From: Echinostoma caproni
Lineage: Eukaryota; Platyhelminthes; Trematoda; Plagiorchiida; Echinostomatidae
NCBI GenBank assembly: GCA_900618425.1
Contig: UZAN01042400.1
Location: 14,383-47,558, forward strand
Direction of reading: 5' to 3'
Length of the DNA stretch: 33,176 nt
The first letter of the stretch is position 1; each line of letters begins with the position of its first letter. The notes below the pieces were generated by a model. The model searched no databases and was not told where the DNA came from. It saw nothing but the letters and a program-made list of their open reading frames with translations. Positions 1 to 10,296 of this stretch are shown piece after piece. The translations under genes were made by a program, and so were the position numbers.

Positions 1-1
1 T

Positions 2-433
2 GGGAATGCAAACCGGCGAGGCCCACTTTTATGGAGACAAGTCTGGTGGGGAAACCGGATCAACAATGCTGAGGTTAGGCACAGATGTTTAGGCCATCGC
101 GGTCGTCCACTGAAGCAAGTTGTAGACCTCCATAGATTATGCTGGTTGGGACATGTGCTACGCATGTCACCAGATAGGTTGCCATGGCGAGCGATGTTTG
201 CCGAGGCAGGCATTGGATGGGAAGTGGTCAGGGACAGTCAAACTAAAACCTGGCCTGAGGGTATGAAAACTCTAACCAGGTTACTGGGTCACTTAGATCC
301 CGGTAGGCTCCCTGGATGGGGACCGGGAGATCATGGCAACCGGTAGTTAGAGACTCTGGGTGATATGGCTGAGTGTCGTAAACAGTGGCACTCGTGCATC
401 TACTCCATATCCTTGCAACCTGAGTCGATATGA
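2..433 (+). pseudogene. RTE-like (SR2-type) non-LTR retrotransposon, C-terminal end of reverse transcriptase, decayed
   Basis: The frame is open from the left edge to an in-frame TAG at 344-346 and continues in the same frame to TGA at 431-433. It reads WWGNRINNAEVRH, then HRLCWLGHVLRM near 131-166, then RLPGWGPGD near 308-334, and after the TAG LETLGDMAE and KQWHSC. This order is the familiar tail, downstream of the polymerase domain, of endonuclease/RT proteins of RTE-like elements in schistosomes and flukes, where the usual text is close to HRLRWLGHVLRM and RLPGWGPRD. The TAG sits where those proteins have Trp before LETL, so it looks like a TGG-to-TAG nonsense mutation. The element begins outside the window. 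It is probably dead, though otherwise well preserved. Family placement is from memory of the motifs. Confidence 0.85.
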
Positions 434-1426
434 ATTCTCTATCTTCCCCTTGAACTTCCTCTGAATATCTCAATCTTCATTTTCATCTTCTTTTATTCAA
501 ATAGGCAGCCAAAAAACAGCATTCCAAACCGGCGCAGGAAAGTGCATGGTTAATGGTTGTAAAAACTAAAACAAAAATTGAAGCATATTGAGACAACAGA
601 ACAAGTTCAGTGTTTTGCAATCCCAAACAGACATGCACGTTATCTCGTTCTGAACAACTCGCAGACGAGAACCACATTCCGACTAGATGAACATACTGAT
701 TCGTGTGTCTGCTGATAACCCCAAACTTGAACCTTTCCCTCGCTCTGTTGATCCGATTGTCCCGATTGCAGCGTTTGTACCTGAATCCTCTTGCCCTCCA
801 TCTCGAGTTTATTAATGTAGCTTCTTGCTGTCGCGGAGTCCTATTTACATAGTCATTGTCCTTCTTTTAGCGAGTTTATCTTGCTTGCGTGATTTGGTCA
901 CTCATACGAAGTCCGTCTCGCAATAACTGACATCCATGACTCGTTCTTTCAACGACCAGCGAAAGGTCAAATGAAAACGATCAAATTTCTACACCAAACA
1001 CACAGATGATTCAGAAAGGTACTTTTGTGTTTTGATCATGCTTTGCCATTTGATGCAGGTTCGTCGGATAAAAGTGCGAGCGAATCACAACAGAATTTTC
1101 TACTTTCCCTTTCACCTGATAGTGCATGCCAAGTCTCTGCATTTGACAAAGGCGTGTCGTTGCAACCGCTTTGGCATGACTACACGTAGGTAATCGATCG
1201 GCGTGCAGCTCATGAAGCACGGAAAGAACCGAAATTTGTTTCCAATCTGCGCTCTTTCGGTAGGGTTGTAGGTATGTATCTGGATCAAATGACAAGTTCC
1301 GATATCAAAAATGGAAACACGTGATGTTAAATCCTGAATGAGCAAACTACACCCATCCATCTCTTCACTTTTTCAGAATTTAATTTCATTCCTTCGAAGT
1401 TCATCTAGCAGCCTCAAGTTTCGGTG
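434..1426. other. No gene recognised; probable RTE 3' untranslated tail at the start
   Basis: The first few dozen bases after the RTE-like stop are pyrimidine-rich and may be its 3' UTR. The rest has only short open frames on both strands with no recognisable motif or splice-bounded coding stretch. Confidence 0.5.

Positions 1427-1464
<38 letters not shown>
1427..1464. repeat. (CTA)n microsatellite
   Basis: About twelve perfect tandem copies of the trinucleotide CTA (equivalently ACT), with clean edges. There is no coding context. Confidence 0.97.
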
Positions 1465-1756
1465 GCTAATGTTTTCAATCATTTATGATCGTGCAACTCC
1501 AATGTCGAAGGGAGAATAAAGCCCAGGGATTGGTAGGATAACATCGGAATATGTGGAATGGACCATTCTGTGTGTATATGTGTATGAGAGATGAAGCAGC
1601 CGGGATTGTGGTCGTGAGCAAGGAGAATGAGACTGATAAACTATTTATTATTTTCTCCTAAGAAGACAGGTTTGTGACCACACCACTAGAAAAGGACAAA
1701 ACACACCAGACTGAGCAACAGATCACAGGAATATTTAAGTAGATCAATCAACGTGG

Positions 1757-3130
1757 TTGCATATACAGTGTACTGTGGATCCCTATATTCCGAGACCATA
1801 TGGTTTGCCGGAAATTTATAACGCCGAGGTTCCCCTTCGTCCCATGCTTTCGGTAACTAATTCACCATATCATTCTATCACTCAGTATCTGAACAAAGTT
1901 CCTTCACTCGAACGGAGACCGCTATCAATGCATTCCAGTTTGCTGAAGCAATATGCGATATGAACATGTTAGGTTAAGTGATGTTCTCCCTGAATATCAC
2001 ATAAAGCCTTAAATATTTTCTGCTAGTTAAAACTATCCAGTTCATCAAAGAGAAATGTCTGGATGATAACGATATCAAATTGAGGATAACTACGGAAGCG
2101 TTTTAGCGATCTCGTGTTTCGGTGTGCATACAACGTTCGATTTCTCTTCAATGGAACGATCTACCAAAAAAGGACGGAGTAACCATGGGTTCAGTACTGG
2201 GACCACTTTTAGCGGATGACGCTGATGCTGGAGATCAATCAATTGAAAGGTATCATTGCTGGTCTTCATAAATATTGTCGTTTTGTCGACGATATATTTT
2301 ACATGACTGGTTTGAACTGCGAACGGGGTCAACTGCTATACAAACTTAACTCCGAACACAAAACCATCAAATATATAGAGAAGATATAAGCAGATGTTCT
2401 ATGTAAAGATATACTACTCATTAGAAGATGTGACAGATCTATACGACGTTGTGTACTGTAATAATAAAGCACCGAGTGGCCATTATACAATTTTCACAAC
2501 TTTGTGTCGGATAAACTGAAGAAAAACCTGATAAGATTTCCTCTGTGTAGAGCTCGGAGGATTTGTTCACTAGAAGTATTACAAGGTATACTCAGGGGTG
2601 CTCAGAAGCTATGTTTACCCATACGGTTTCAATTAAAGAGAAAAAACACCCAGGGAGTTGAAAAGAAGGACTTGTTCAATGCTACGAGGTTGCTACAAAA
2701 CCTCTCGTAAGACAACTGGACGGGGCACTACAAGCCAAGTTCAAGGCCATGCACCTACGCTACTCTTTTAAAGGTTCTCCACTAACTATACGGAAGGAAG
2801 GTAAACAATCAACGATGACCGATTCAGTGATTGTTTATTTGTTCGGATGCGTTTGTAGCACACTTTACGTCGGCCGCAGTTGTCTATTCGTATGAAAGAA
2901 CAACACGATCCGTGCTAGATGAGTCAAGATGGCTCCAGATCCATCTTAACTACGATCCTCACTCTTGTGGTGGATACCGACCATCGTGTTTACCCAAGTG
3001 AAGCATTCCAGATCATTTTCATGTTCCCATGAGCCGGTCTAAATAAAGTTAGAGTGCGCATGTTAGCTATAACCAAAGCCATCTGTATTTATCACTTGAC
3101 CTCAGAACTATGTATCCTAGGGCCAAGGTC
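1757..3130 (+). pseudogene. Penelope-like element (Cercyon-type) relic: RT plus GIY-YIG endonuclease
   Basis: Pieces of a Penelope-like protein follow one another in the right order with frameshifts and stops between them. Near 1788-1870 the frame reads PRPYGLPEIY and VPLRPMLSVTNSPYHSI, the RT finger block. Near 2120-2215 lie GTIYQK and, in a shifted frame, MGSVLGPLLADD. At 2273-2299 is YCRFVDDIF, the catalytic Asp pair, followed by LLYKLNSEHKTIKY. At 2493-2570 is NFHNFVSDKLKKNLIR plus CRARRIC, then KKDLFNATRLLQNL. Around 2820-2925 come VIVYLFGC, LYVGRS and IRMKEQHDP, the GIY-YIG endonuclease, and near 2970-3110 PSEAFQIIF and RMLAITKAI. Penelope-like elements with this layout (Cercyon) are known from schistosomes. 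Many stops and frameshifts make this a dead copy. The 5' limit is uncertain; the coding similarity fades near 1700. Confidence 0.88.
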
Positions 3131-3263
3131 TCCATCTCCCCTGGGTTCACGAATTCACCAGTCCTCCTGTAAACAATAACACCGCCCCCACCTGAGTCAC
3201 ACAACTAGCGTGACGTAACCGATAATCCCGGCAGCTTAGAACTGATAGTGTGATGAGCAACGT

Positions 3264-3296
3264 ACACACACACACACACACACACACATACACACA
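3264..3296. repeat. (AC)n microsatellite
   Basis: About sixteen AC units with one AT interruption at 3289-3290. It lies just beyond the 3' end of the Penelope-like relic. Confidence 0.96.
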
Positions 3297-3632
3297 GTGA
3301 TCCATTCTACATATTTCGATATTATTCTTCCCCCGTTGGATTTTATATATGATTTATATATGATTACGAATTTTCGAAAACACTTGTTAGCCTGCAATTA
3401 TGTTTTTTTAGATGCGAGTATAGGCATTTTTGCAAGTTATCTACTTTCTTGACACACACTAAGCAAAAATATGCGAAATAATCCGTATGGCAAAAATTGA
3501 AAACACCCAATGAACAAATGCATGGTTCAGTGACCTTCGTTTAGTACTCAATCATGTGACATCTTGCTTAACGGTTCGAGTTGTGTTTATTCTAACTTAT
3601 GCGTAACTCGTGACAACACGACAACACCTTTT

Positions 3633-3674
3633 CAAAGTCAAGCGAAACTATTTCAATTTCAAGTGAATCTACCA
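3633..3674 (+). repeat. 21-bp degenerate repeat, copy 1 (two units)
   Basis: Unit 3633-3653 and unit 3654-3674 are adjacent 21-mers sharing the pattern CAA-TCAAG-GAA-CTA. The second contains TTCAAGTGAATCTACC, which recurs at 9954-9969. Confidence 0.6.
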
Positions 3675-4506
3675 ATTATGTTCTACCGGGTGCCCCACAT
3701 GTTACTAATACAACCGGGTCTATCTCCAGATAAAATTATTTATTGAATGAATTACTTAGAAAGATTGAGGAATTCGATGGGGGTGGCTTCTAGCTGCTCG
3801 TCTCCCACGGGAATGTTAAGCGCTTGACCGTTGGTCGAGAATGAGCACACCCGATGACAGTTAGCTGCTCTTGTAAACTGGAGATTGTTTACAAATTTTC
3901 AGTTAAGTAGAAACGTAGGCCATTTGAGAAGATTGTTATGTAATCTGCAAACAGAGAGATCTAAACAAACAAAACAAACCAAAGTCAAATCACAGTAGTG
4001 CATAAAAACGAGCATACTGTAACGGGTTCTTTCAAATGAATTGCTATATGGTTCATTCTAACATTCTTTATGACAACTATCGCACATGTATTGATCTTTG
4101 TTTGCTGGTCAGAGGTTTACCGAGGGTAATAAAAATTTGTATATTGTCAATAACCATTTCGATCACATGTCGTAGTCATGCTGCTAGGGCCGAAAATCCA
4201 AGTGGTCTGGATTGCCAACATTGGACCCGCATCACGTGACTAAGTATCGTAACATCACAACAAATCAGAATTCTTACCATCTGATGTCCCTGATCACGAA
4301 TAGACACTTCCGATAAACGCTGACTGGCGTAGGCGATGGATCAGCACGGATTGTTGCGGTGGCTCATAAAAAAGAAATCATCCTTTGCACGCGTTTGTAC
4401 CTTTATGCATGGGTCTTTATGGTGTGGTCATGGTTTGTCCCACACTCCAAGTCTTGTCTGATTTCCAGTTATGCTAAACTGCTTGTTGTGTCTATCTATA
4501 CCTTTG

Positions 4507-4548
4507 CAACTTCAAGTGAAACCGTTGTAACTTCAAATGACTGAATAC
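4507..4548 (+). repeat. 21-bp degenerate repeat, copy 2 (two units)
   Basis: Unit 4507-4527 reads CAACTTCAAGTGAAACCGTT plus G. The next unit, 4528-4548, starts TAACTTCAAATGA and then diverges. Confidence 0.6.
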
Positions 4549-4859
4549 ACTGGGTTACCAATCTATTATTGTGTTATCAAAAAATGTGAACCCAGCAACG
4601 TCTTGTTATGCATTCCAAAAGAATTTGGGATTGTAGCTGAGGTGTAATTTTGTTATAGCACGTGGATTCATTTGTACACACCTAGCTTGCATAATAAAAG
4701 TTAGGAGCTGAGTGATGCCGGGCTTGTCCGTGAGTGGTGGATAGGGAGAAGAGATTTAGTGGAACCACGGATGCCACTTTGTGATATCTCTCCCGGATTC
4801 TTTATGAATTCTTCAGTGGAGCTAACGCTTCCCTACGTGGAGAAAAGTCGGTGATTAAT

Positions 4860-4899
4860 GTTAAGGTAAAGGTGGGTCGAATACTTTACCTAACTTAAC
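4860..4899. other. Imperfect hairpin
   Basis: GTTAAGGTAAAG (4860-4871) can pair with CTTTACCTAACTTAAC (4884-4899) around a 12-base loop, with a four-base bulge in the right arm. It may be the end of a decayed element; no function can be assigned. Confidence 0.4.
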
Positions 4900-5635
4900 T
4901 TACTACCCCACCCGGTAGTTATCACCGCTTGTGGTTGACTATTCATTTCTTATCACGATCCGTCTCATCCACTAAACTATAAGGATCGTGCAGATGCAAT
5001 CAGGTTGTGAAAACATGCGACGGATTGACTAATGATGTTAAAAGGATAGAAACCTATGCTATGAAGTTGGGTAGTGAAGGATGAAGCTGTAGGTGATTAG
5101 TTGTTGTCATTGGCATTGTGAATAGAACGCAATGGTTATTACCCAGGGAATTACAGAGAATAAATGTAATTGCTGTTCTCTAGTGAATGAGTTCAAATTT
5201 GTCCTGGCTATTCAAATATCCTGTCAAGTGTGTCTTTCAGTGTAAGAAATTTGCTGACAATCGCATTTGGTCCAAAGCAACCGGTGTTATTCGACGGAAC
5301 CTCAGTTTCTATGTAATTTACCCACTAGGTTATTGAGGGCCCAAACTGAACTCATTCGTGCCCCCATTCGCACTTGAGCATGTTGACCGATTTATCGATT
5401 CAACTTGACTTGACTCAATTCCTTACCCGACCGACCGAGGTCAATTACCGCCGGGTTTGTTCATTGTCGATCAACATTCAAGTATATTGTCCACGAGGGG
5501 TGGTGGGGGCACGAACTGTCAGACCCCATCCCACGGAAACTTTCATCCTCGCTCGGTAACTCACTCAAAATCACTTTTGTGTGTCTATGGAATAATCATT
5601 TTAACCCGACTAGATGAGGTTCCATTGCACCTTTT

Positions 5636-5677
5636 CAACTGCAAGTGAAACCGTTATAATCTCAAGGGTATCCGAAA
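5636..5677 (+). repeat. 21-bp degenerate repeat, copy 3 (two units)
   Basis: Unit 5636-5656 (CAACTGCAAGTGAAACCGTT plus A) is one substitution from copy 2 over its first 20 bases. Unit 5657-5677 is more diverged (TAATCTCAAGGGTATCC). Confidence 0.6.
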
Positions 5678-7002
5678 TGCGTTTGGGAGGGGCCTGGATA
5701 CATATTACTCATACTCATACTACTTGCGAGTAGATAAAACATGAATGTAAAAATATTTATGGAATGCATTTACGTCAAACAGCCGAAGACAACTGAATTT
5801 CTTTGGATTCTCCTTTTAGCATCACACACTGAAAGTAATTTATGGATTCAAATTTGCAACTGAATGACTATAAAATCTTCAGAATGCGTTTTAGACCGTT
5901 ATCATCTCTGAAGTGTGATCTTTACCCGCCACACGATGGCGTCAGTTGATCAACAAATCGGATCAAACAATTACGCAGTTTTCTTGTTCTTTTGGCCTGT
6001 ATCCACAAATTCAATCAAGACTAATTCTTGTTCAGATCGTCTATGCCTTCTTATGCTCATCCCATCAGGGAAATTAACTATTCGCTCATCCCTAAACGAG
6101 ATTAATTTCTAAGGGTTTTGTTTCAAGTTAGATTTGTACCCCGAAAAGCTTATATAGTCACCGAGATTGTCTGTAAACTCTAAATTCCTCTCAGTCAGAA
6201 TTAAAATTATTATTCGAATGTAAGTGAAAAACAAAATGTGAAACCTATCTACAATTCTTTAATTTACTGTTTCAATTGCATCTGTGGCACATCTTGTATC
6301 TTAACGTAATAACTTGTGCAAACAACTATGCCTACATTTTGTCAGCAACTGTTTACCGTCAGATTTTGATAAAACTGATTAAAAAGTGATACATACTAAT
6401 AACACAAAAGCACAAAGATAATCTTTGTAGGTTTAAAACGCGAGAGAGTCGGACCTTCTCCTTTCCAGTTCGAATACAAGCCGAATAAGTTACTGTTGAA
6501 TTACGATGTGTTTAAACGGGAGGCTAAGCAGTGAAAAATGGATCGGGTTGTGGTTTGGAAATGGCAGACAGATAGATCCCGATTGAGTGGATAACTAGGG
6601 TTGGTAGGTACCTTATGAGTGGAATTCTCACATGAAGTAATATGGAAATCATACAGTTTTGTGATTAGGGTGCTTATTTGAGTTAGAGAAACACGGTAAA
6701 TAATTGCCAAACTGCGGCGAAGAATGGTTCATGGGAAAGTGCACTGCACTGACAAAATACCCTATAGTCCAATGCTTCACTGTAAGTTGTCGTTATTTGC
6801 TTATCTGGAAGGATAAGTAACGCAGTCTGCCATGATTGGGCTACGGCAGATTGCTCCCTATCTTGGTGTGTGTTCTGGTAGTGGGTGCAGAAGCGATGTC
6901 TAAGGATCCCAAGGGATATTCAGAATTGGAAAAACTAAAAATGGCTCCCAAACATTAGGGACCGTTCAACTGAAGAACATTTCGGCGAAAGAATACTTGC
7001 AC

Positions 7003-8915
7003 TCATGCTAAGCTGTTCGAAAATAACTTCATGTCAAACTGGTTTGAGATGGCTTGACATGAAACCACATCATCAGAAAATTTGAAGATTTTGGTAGGCG
7101 GGATAAAGGGTAAATTATTGATGAATGTATAAAATAAATATAGAGAAGGCACAATACTTTGAAATACTCCTGAATTATTCATTAACGGTTTTGAAACAGT
7201 GCCATCTGCTTTCGTTCTTTGAATGCTTCTTGTCAAATGATCTTGCAAACACGACAATAAAGTAATTGATCAATCCATCCAATGTCAGAGGAGACGAGAT
7301 CATGAAATGGAATCGAAAGCGGAATAATAATCAAGGAAGACACAACAATCAGATTTTTGGGAGGCGCCTAAGAATTTAAAAATAAAGTGCATCATTGTGC
7401 AGATAACGTCCAACGCACATCTATTTAGATCATACGTAAGCTCAGTGGAGTCATTGGGAACAATAATACCAGGTTGCAGACTGGTGAGACTAACGTATGC
7501 TGCTAGTTTTAAGTCTAGAGTGAGAGAAATGGAACGATCGCGTTTGGTTAGAACACCATATAAAGGCGATTTATGAATGAGATCAATGGTGAAAGCTCTT
7601 CAGTAATCAGCGATTTTACATAAGCACATCTATTTATTAACAAGAGATGCGAAAAGCTCCTCGAGTGGACTAGTGCCATGTTCGAGCATAGACGAGGACA
7701 GACCATTCGGGCCTACTGCGTTCATGATTTTTGTAATTTTAAGGGGACGAAATACCCCTAGTGGGTGAGTGACAGGGTCTATGGAAGATAAGATCTCATG
7801 GGTATGGTGTTAGAAGGTCGTTTGAAGGATGAATAAATCCAGCGATGACGCTGTCCACGTCAATTGCTTTGCCTGTTGGTCGGTTTTTCTGTTCGCATAG
7901 CGTAGCAGTCTGATCCCCTGCTACAACAGCCTTCCTTTTTCAATACCCAGGACTTACTTGGGGGAAGAAGCATTCAGTTTTTTTACCTTTGCTTCGATTT
8001 GCAAGGGGAGCTATTGGACAATGGTTGTTCGATACCACCTATATCTTGCGTTCTTAGAGCTTATAACAGCGGATAACATTACATTCGCCGTTTCAGCAAA
8101 ATTATGAACAGAATAGAGATATTGTTGTAAGGAAAACCACGAGGAGACTATAACAATAGACTATTTTTGGAGGGTGTTCTGTTGGCTCAGAGATTCCGGT
8201 TGCTTTATGTTCATTTCTTTTTGTTTGAATGACAGTGGGGTACGCCAACCGAGAGCAAACTTTTTGTCTCATAAATTGGTCTCTAGTTGAGATTGGCGCC
8301 TTCAGTTAACGAGAGAGAAAAGATTAGATTTTGTCTTATGTAAGACATTTTCTCTGGTGAGTGTTAGGGCGAGGTCTGTCCGACCAAAAGAAAGTAAAGT
8401 ATAGTTTGATTCATGATTAAAGTCGACGACAATTGAAAATAAATTAACGTCAACAAGGGACTCAATGAAATAAATAAATTCTAAATGGTAACAGGAGCTG
8501 ATATCAATTTCTGAGCGCAGGGGAACAATTCAGAGATTGGTAGAGGAAAAGGAAGAAAAGAAGAAAACTTAGGTAGACATGAAACAGTGAGACGGTCCGT
8601 ACCGGTCGAGGGGAAGGCAAACAAACCTTTGGACTTACTCCACCACGAGGAGTTTATGTAGGTTATGACCCCGCCTCCAGTCTTCTTCCTGCTTCTTTCT
8701 CTTGTTGACTACTTTCGAAATCGGGTATATTGATCAGCGAATCCTTTGTGTTTTGGTTCAACCACGTTTCCTGTATGCATACCATACGTGTTTTTTATAT
8801 GCACGCAATACGTTAGTGGATCAGTGAGGTCAGTCAATTTGACAAACAAAGAGCGAATGTTGAAACTGACCAAGTCATCTTCACAGCAGGTGTGTGTGAA
8901 ATAGCAGTCTGCCAC
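7003..8915 (-). pseudogene. CR1-like non-LTR retrotransposon relic: endonuclease and RT, decayed
   Basis: Reading the minus strand from right to left, VSFNIRSLFVKLTDL near 8830-8880 matches the start of an APE-type endonuclease (NVRSL block). A later endonuclease piece with DFNHESNYTLLSFGRTDL and LTLTREN lies near 8350-8460. VGPNGLSSSMLEHG near 7680-7725 corresponds to the GPD block of the RT fingers, followed by HK and a RSISLT block. At 7003-7257 the frame reads RSIQRTKADGTVSKPL, NNSGVFQSIVPSLYLFYTF, INNLPF and FKFSDDV, which matches the conserved RT core (SGVPQGSVLGPLLF, INDLP, and the catalytic FADD with Ala changed to Ser). Stops and frameshifts separate the pieces. The clade call (CR1 or a relative) is from motif style only. 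Confidence 0.82.
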
Positions 8916-9453
8916 TCGTAAAGCTTACGTTTCTTGCTCCAGCCAGAAAATCCATTTGGGGCAAACTCATAAAAGTGGTATCACGAAAAACAGGAATGAC
9001 TTCTTATACTAATTAGCCAGTATACAAACAACACGAGAACCTAATGGAAACCGAGAAATAAATTCCAATGCGACAGTGCACACAAATGCAACACAATCAA
9101 TGGAGGAGCGCGTCAATAGGTCGCAAAATAAGGCATTTAGTTCGATGCCCCAAGGGACATCAACTCCGTTGGATAATTTAGGAGGACATCTAGCGCAGTC
9201 GTGGATCATCTCGTGGATATCGAGCGCTATAGATCCATCCGGTAGAGATTTTCCACCGGTTGTGTCACATCACACCCAATTGGTTAACCATGGAGCACTT
9301 TGGAGCACTGTCCATGACTGAAATGATTACCATACGTTAAATCAGGCAGAAACCAGCGTGCCACCAAAAGAAGCTTCGTTCAATCACTTCAGTTGTATTA
9401 GTCTGCGATGTGAAAATCGTGCTAGAACATAGTGTGTATGGATTTAAAATACC
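8916..9453. other. Mixed region with one weak exon candidate
   Basis: On the plus strand a frame open from 9013 to 9318 contains a candidate exon about 9021-9241: acceptor TACTAATTAGCCAG before 9021 and possible donor G|GTAGAG at 9242, Ser/Asn/Gln-rich. The minus strand is also open over 9009-9209 and abuts the endonuclease start of the CR1-like relic, so the region could instead be 5' sequence of that element. Neither reading is secure. Confidence 0.25.
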
Positions 9454-9530
9454 GGCTACCACGGTGGGATTCGAATCCGTATGTGCTCACCACTTGTTCC
9501 TTCGTACGTTGTGTGCTCTAGCAGCTCCGG
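9454..9530 (-). repeat. tRNA-like (pol III B-box) relic, possible SINE fragment
   Basis: On the minus strand 9467-9478 reads GGATTCGAATCC, a near-consensus pol III B box (GGTTCGANTCC), followed by CACCGTGGTAGCCGG. Thirty-six bases upstream of it is CTAGAGCAC (9513-9521), like the end of a tRNA D arm. The spacing would fit a tRNA with a long variable arm, but D-stem and acceptor-stem pairing are not convincing, so this is not called as a tRNA gene. It may be a tRNA-derived SINE fragment. The B-box core is nearly palindromic, which weakens the strand assignment. Confidence 0.35.
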
Positions 9531-9701
9531 TACAAGTATGCCTCAACGATCCCGATCTTCGCAAATTTTGTCACCCACTCAACATACAGCACTAAATGAA
9601 CTCCACCAGTTAGTTCAAACCTACTTTCCTCGGAATCAGAATACGCTGGATGAACTAACTCTGCGATCGAGCTATTTTCTCAACTTATTTTTCTCTGGCA
9701 G
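9522..9701 (+). CDS. Candidate internal exon of unidentified gene
   Basis: A frame open from 9481 to the TAA at 9703-9705 is bounded by a tandem acceptor TAGCAG (exon starting at 9522 or 9525) and the donor CAG|GTAACG at 9702. Length is 180 or 177 nt, phase 2 at both ends. The peptide starts SSGTSMPQRSRSSQILSPTQ and ends FLNLFFSG; the first half is Ser/Gln-rich and resembles the disordered style of the strong exon at 11300. The phases do not join directly to that exon at its best acceptor, so another exon or a different acceptor would be needed. The acceptor also overlaps the tRNA-like relic. Open frames this short arise by chance in a window of this size, so this is tentative. Confidence 0.27.
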
Positions 9702-10050
9702 GTAACGGATAGACATTTACCTGTCTGAGGGGTGAAAAGAATAGCAGTCTTTGTGTCCTTGACAGAAGTGAAGAAAGTTCACATCAACTGAAAATCTAAC
9801 CGCTAATTCACCGATACACCAGCATCTACTCCTACTTCTTCATCACTGATGACCTTAAACCCAACCAGTGTTCATCATCGTGTGGACCATTTTGTGAGAC
9901 CACAAACAACTATTCGCTCTTTAACCCGTTTTATTGAGAAAACTGGTGCAACTTCAAGTGAATCTACCACGCGCTTCCTCCGGATCCCTTGTGCTTCCCT
10001 CATAGCCTATCAAAATGGTTATATCACAGTAACAGACTAAACTGAAGTAT
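9702..10050. other. No secure gene; single unit of the 21-bp repeat
   Basis: The plus strand is open over 9849-10040 with a plausible acceptor (CCAACCAG before 9868), but this stretch includes 9949-9969, a member of the 21-bp repeat family, so I do not call it an exon. Confidence 0.4.
9949..9969 (+). repeat. 21-bp degenerate repeat, copy 4 (one unit)
   Basis: CAACTTCAAGTGAATCTACC plus A. The first 14 bases equal those of copy 2 and the last 16 match the second unit of copy 1, tying the four loci together. Confidence 0.6.
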
Positions 10051-10296
10051 CTACCGGCGAGCGAAGGTACTTCGTGGAGGATTTCCTGAAGGAGTACCAG
10101 AGTCGAAAGGAAGTTTAAGGTATCCATCGTTATTACAACCCTCTATAGATGATGACTCCATATCGTTTGAATCGATCCGTAATTGGCCTGGATTGGTCAA
10201 ACACAAAGGTCTATTAACAGGAATATTAATATTTTGACCACCACGCTGAGACCGAATTATATGCGAGTCAGTGCATGCAGAGCTCCATTGGAGCCT
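10051..10296 (-). CDS. Candidate terminal exon of an unidentified minus-strand gene
   Basis: On the minus strand an acceptor-like sequence ending ACAATATTCAG precedes 10296. An open frame in phase 0 then runs 81 codons to TAG at 10053-10051. The peptide contains SQRGGQNINIPVNRPL, LRIDSNDMESSS and DGYLKLPFDSG, and ends PRSTFARR. Its Ser/Asn/Gly/Pro-rich composition looks like real protein and the opposite strand is closed over most of this interval. No domain is recognised. Upstream exons would lie to the right, among features called on the plus strand, so either the genes are nested or this frame is chance. Confidence is low. Confidence 0.25.
   Translation of the reverse strand, partial: RLQWSSACTDSHIIRSQRGGQNINIPVNRPLCLTNPGQLRIDSNDMESSSIEGCNNDGYLKLPFDSGTPSGNPPRSTFARR

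Larger units (their letters stand above)
3297..7002. other. Gene-poor stretch with small diverged repeats
   Basis: No coding region recognised on either strand. It contains three two-unit copies of a degenerate 21-bp repeat and an imperfect hairpin, listed separately. The part near 6500-7000 could be the much-decayed C-terminal end of the CR1-like relic that follows on the minus strand, but I could not match motifs there. Confidence 0.5.

Noticed and set aside
9467..9478. Intact tRNA gene
   Set aside because: The B box is good, but acceptor and D stems do not pair, so it is kept only as a possible SINE relic.
9849..10040. Plus-strand frame that would join the 9522 exon in phase
   Set aside because: It contains a member of the 21-bp dispersed repeat, so the open frame is more likely repeat sequence.
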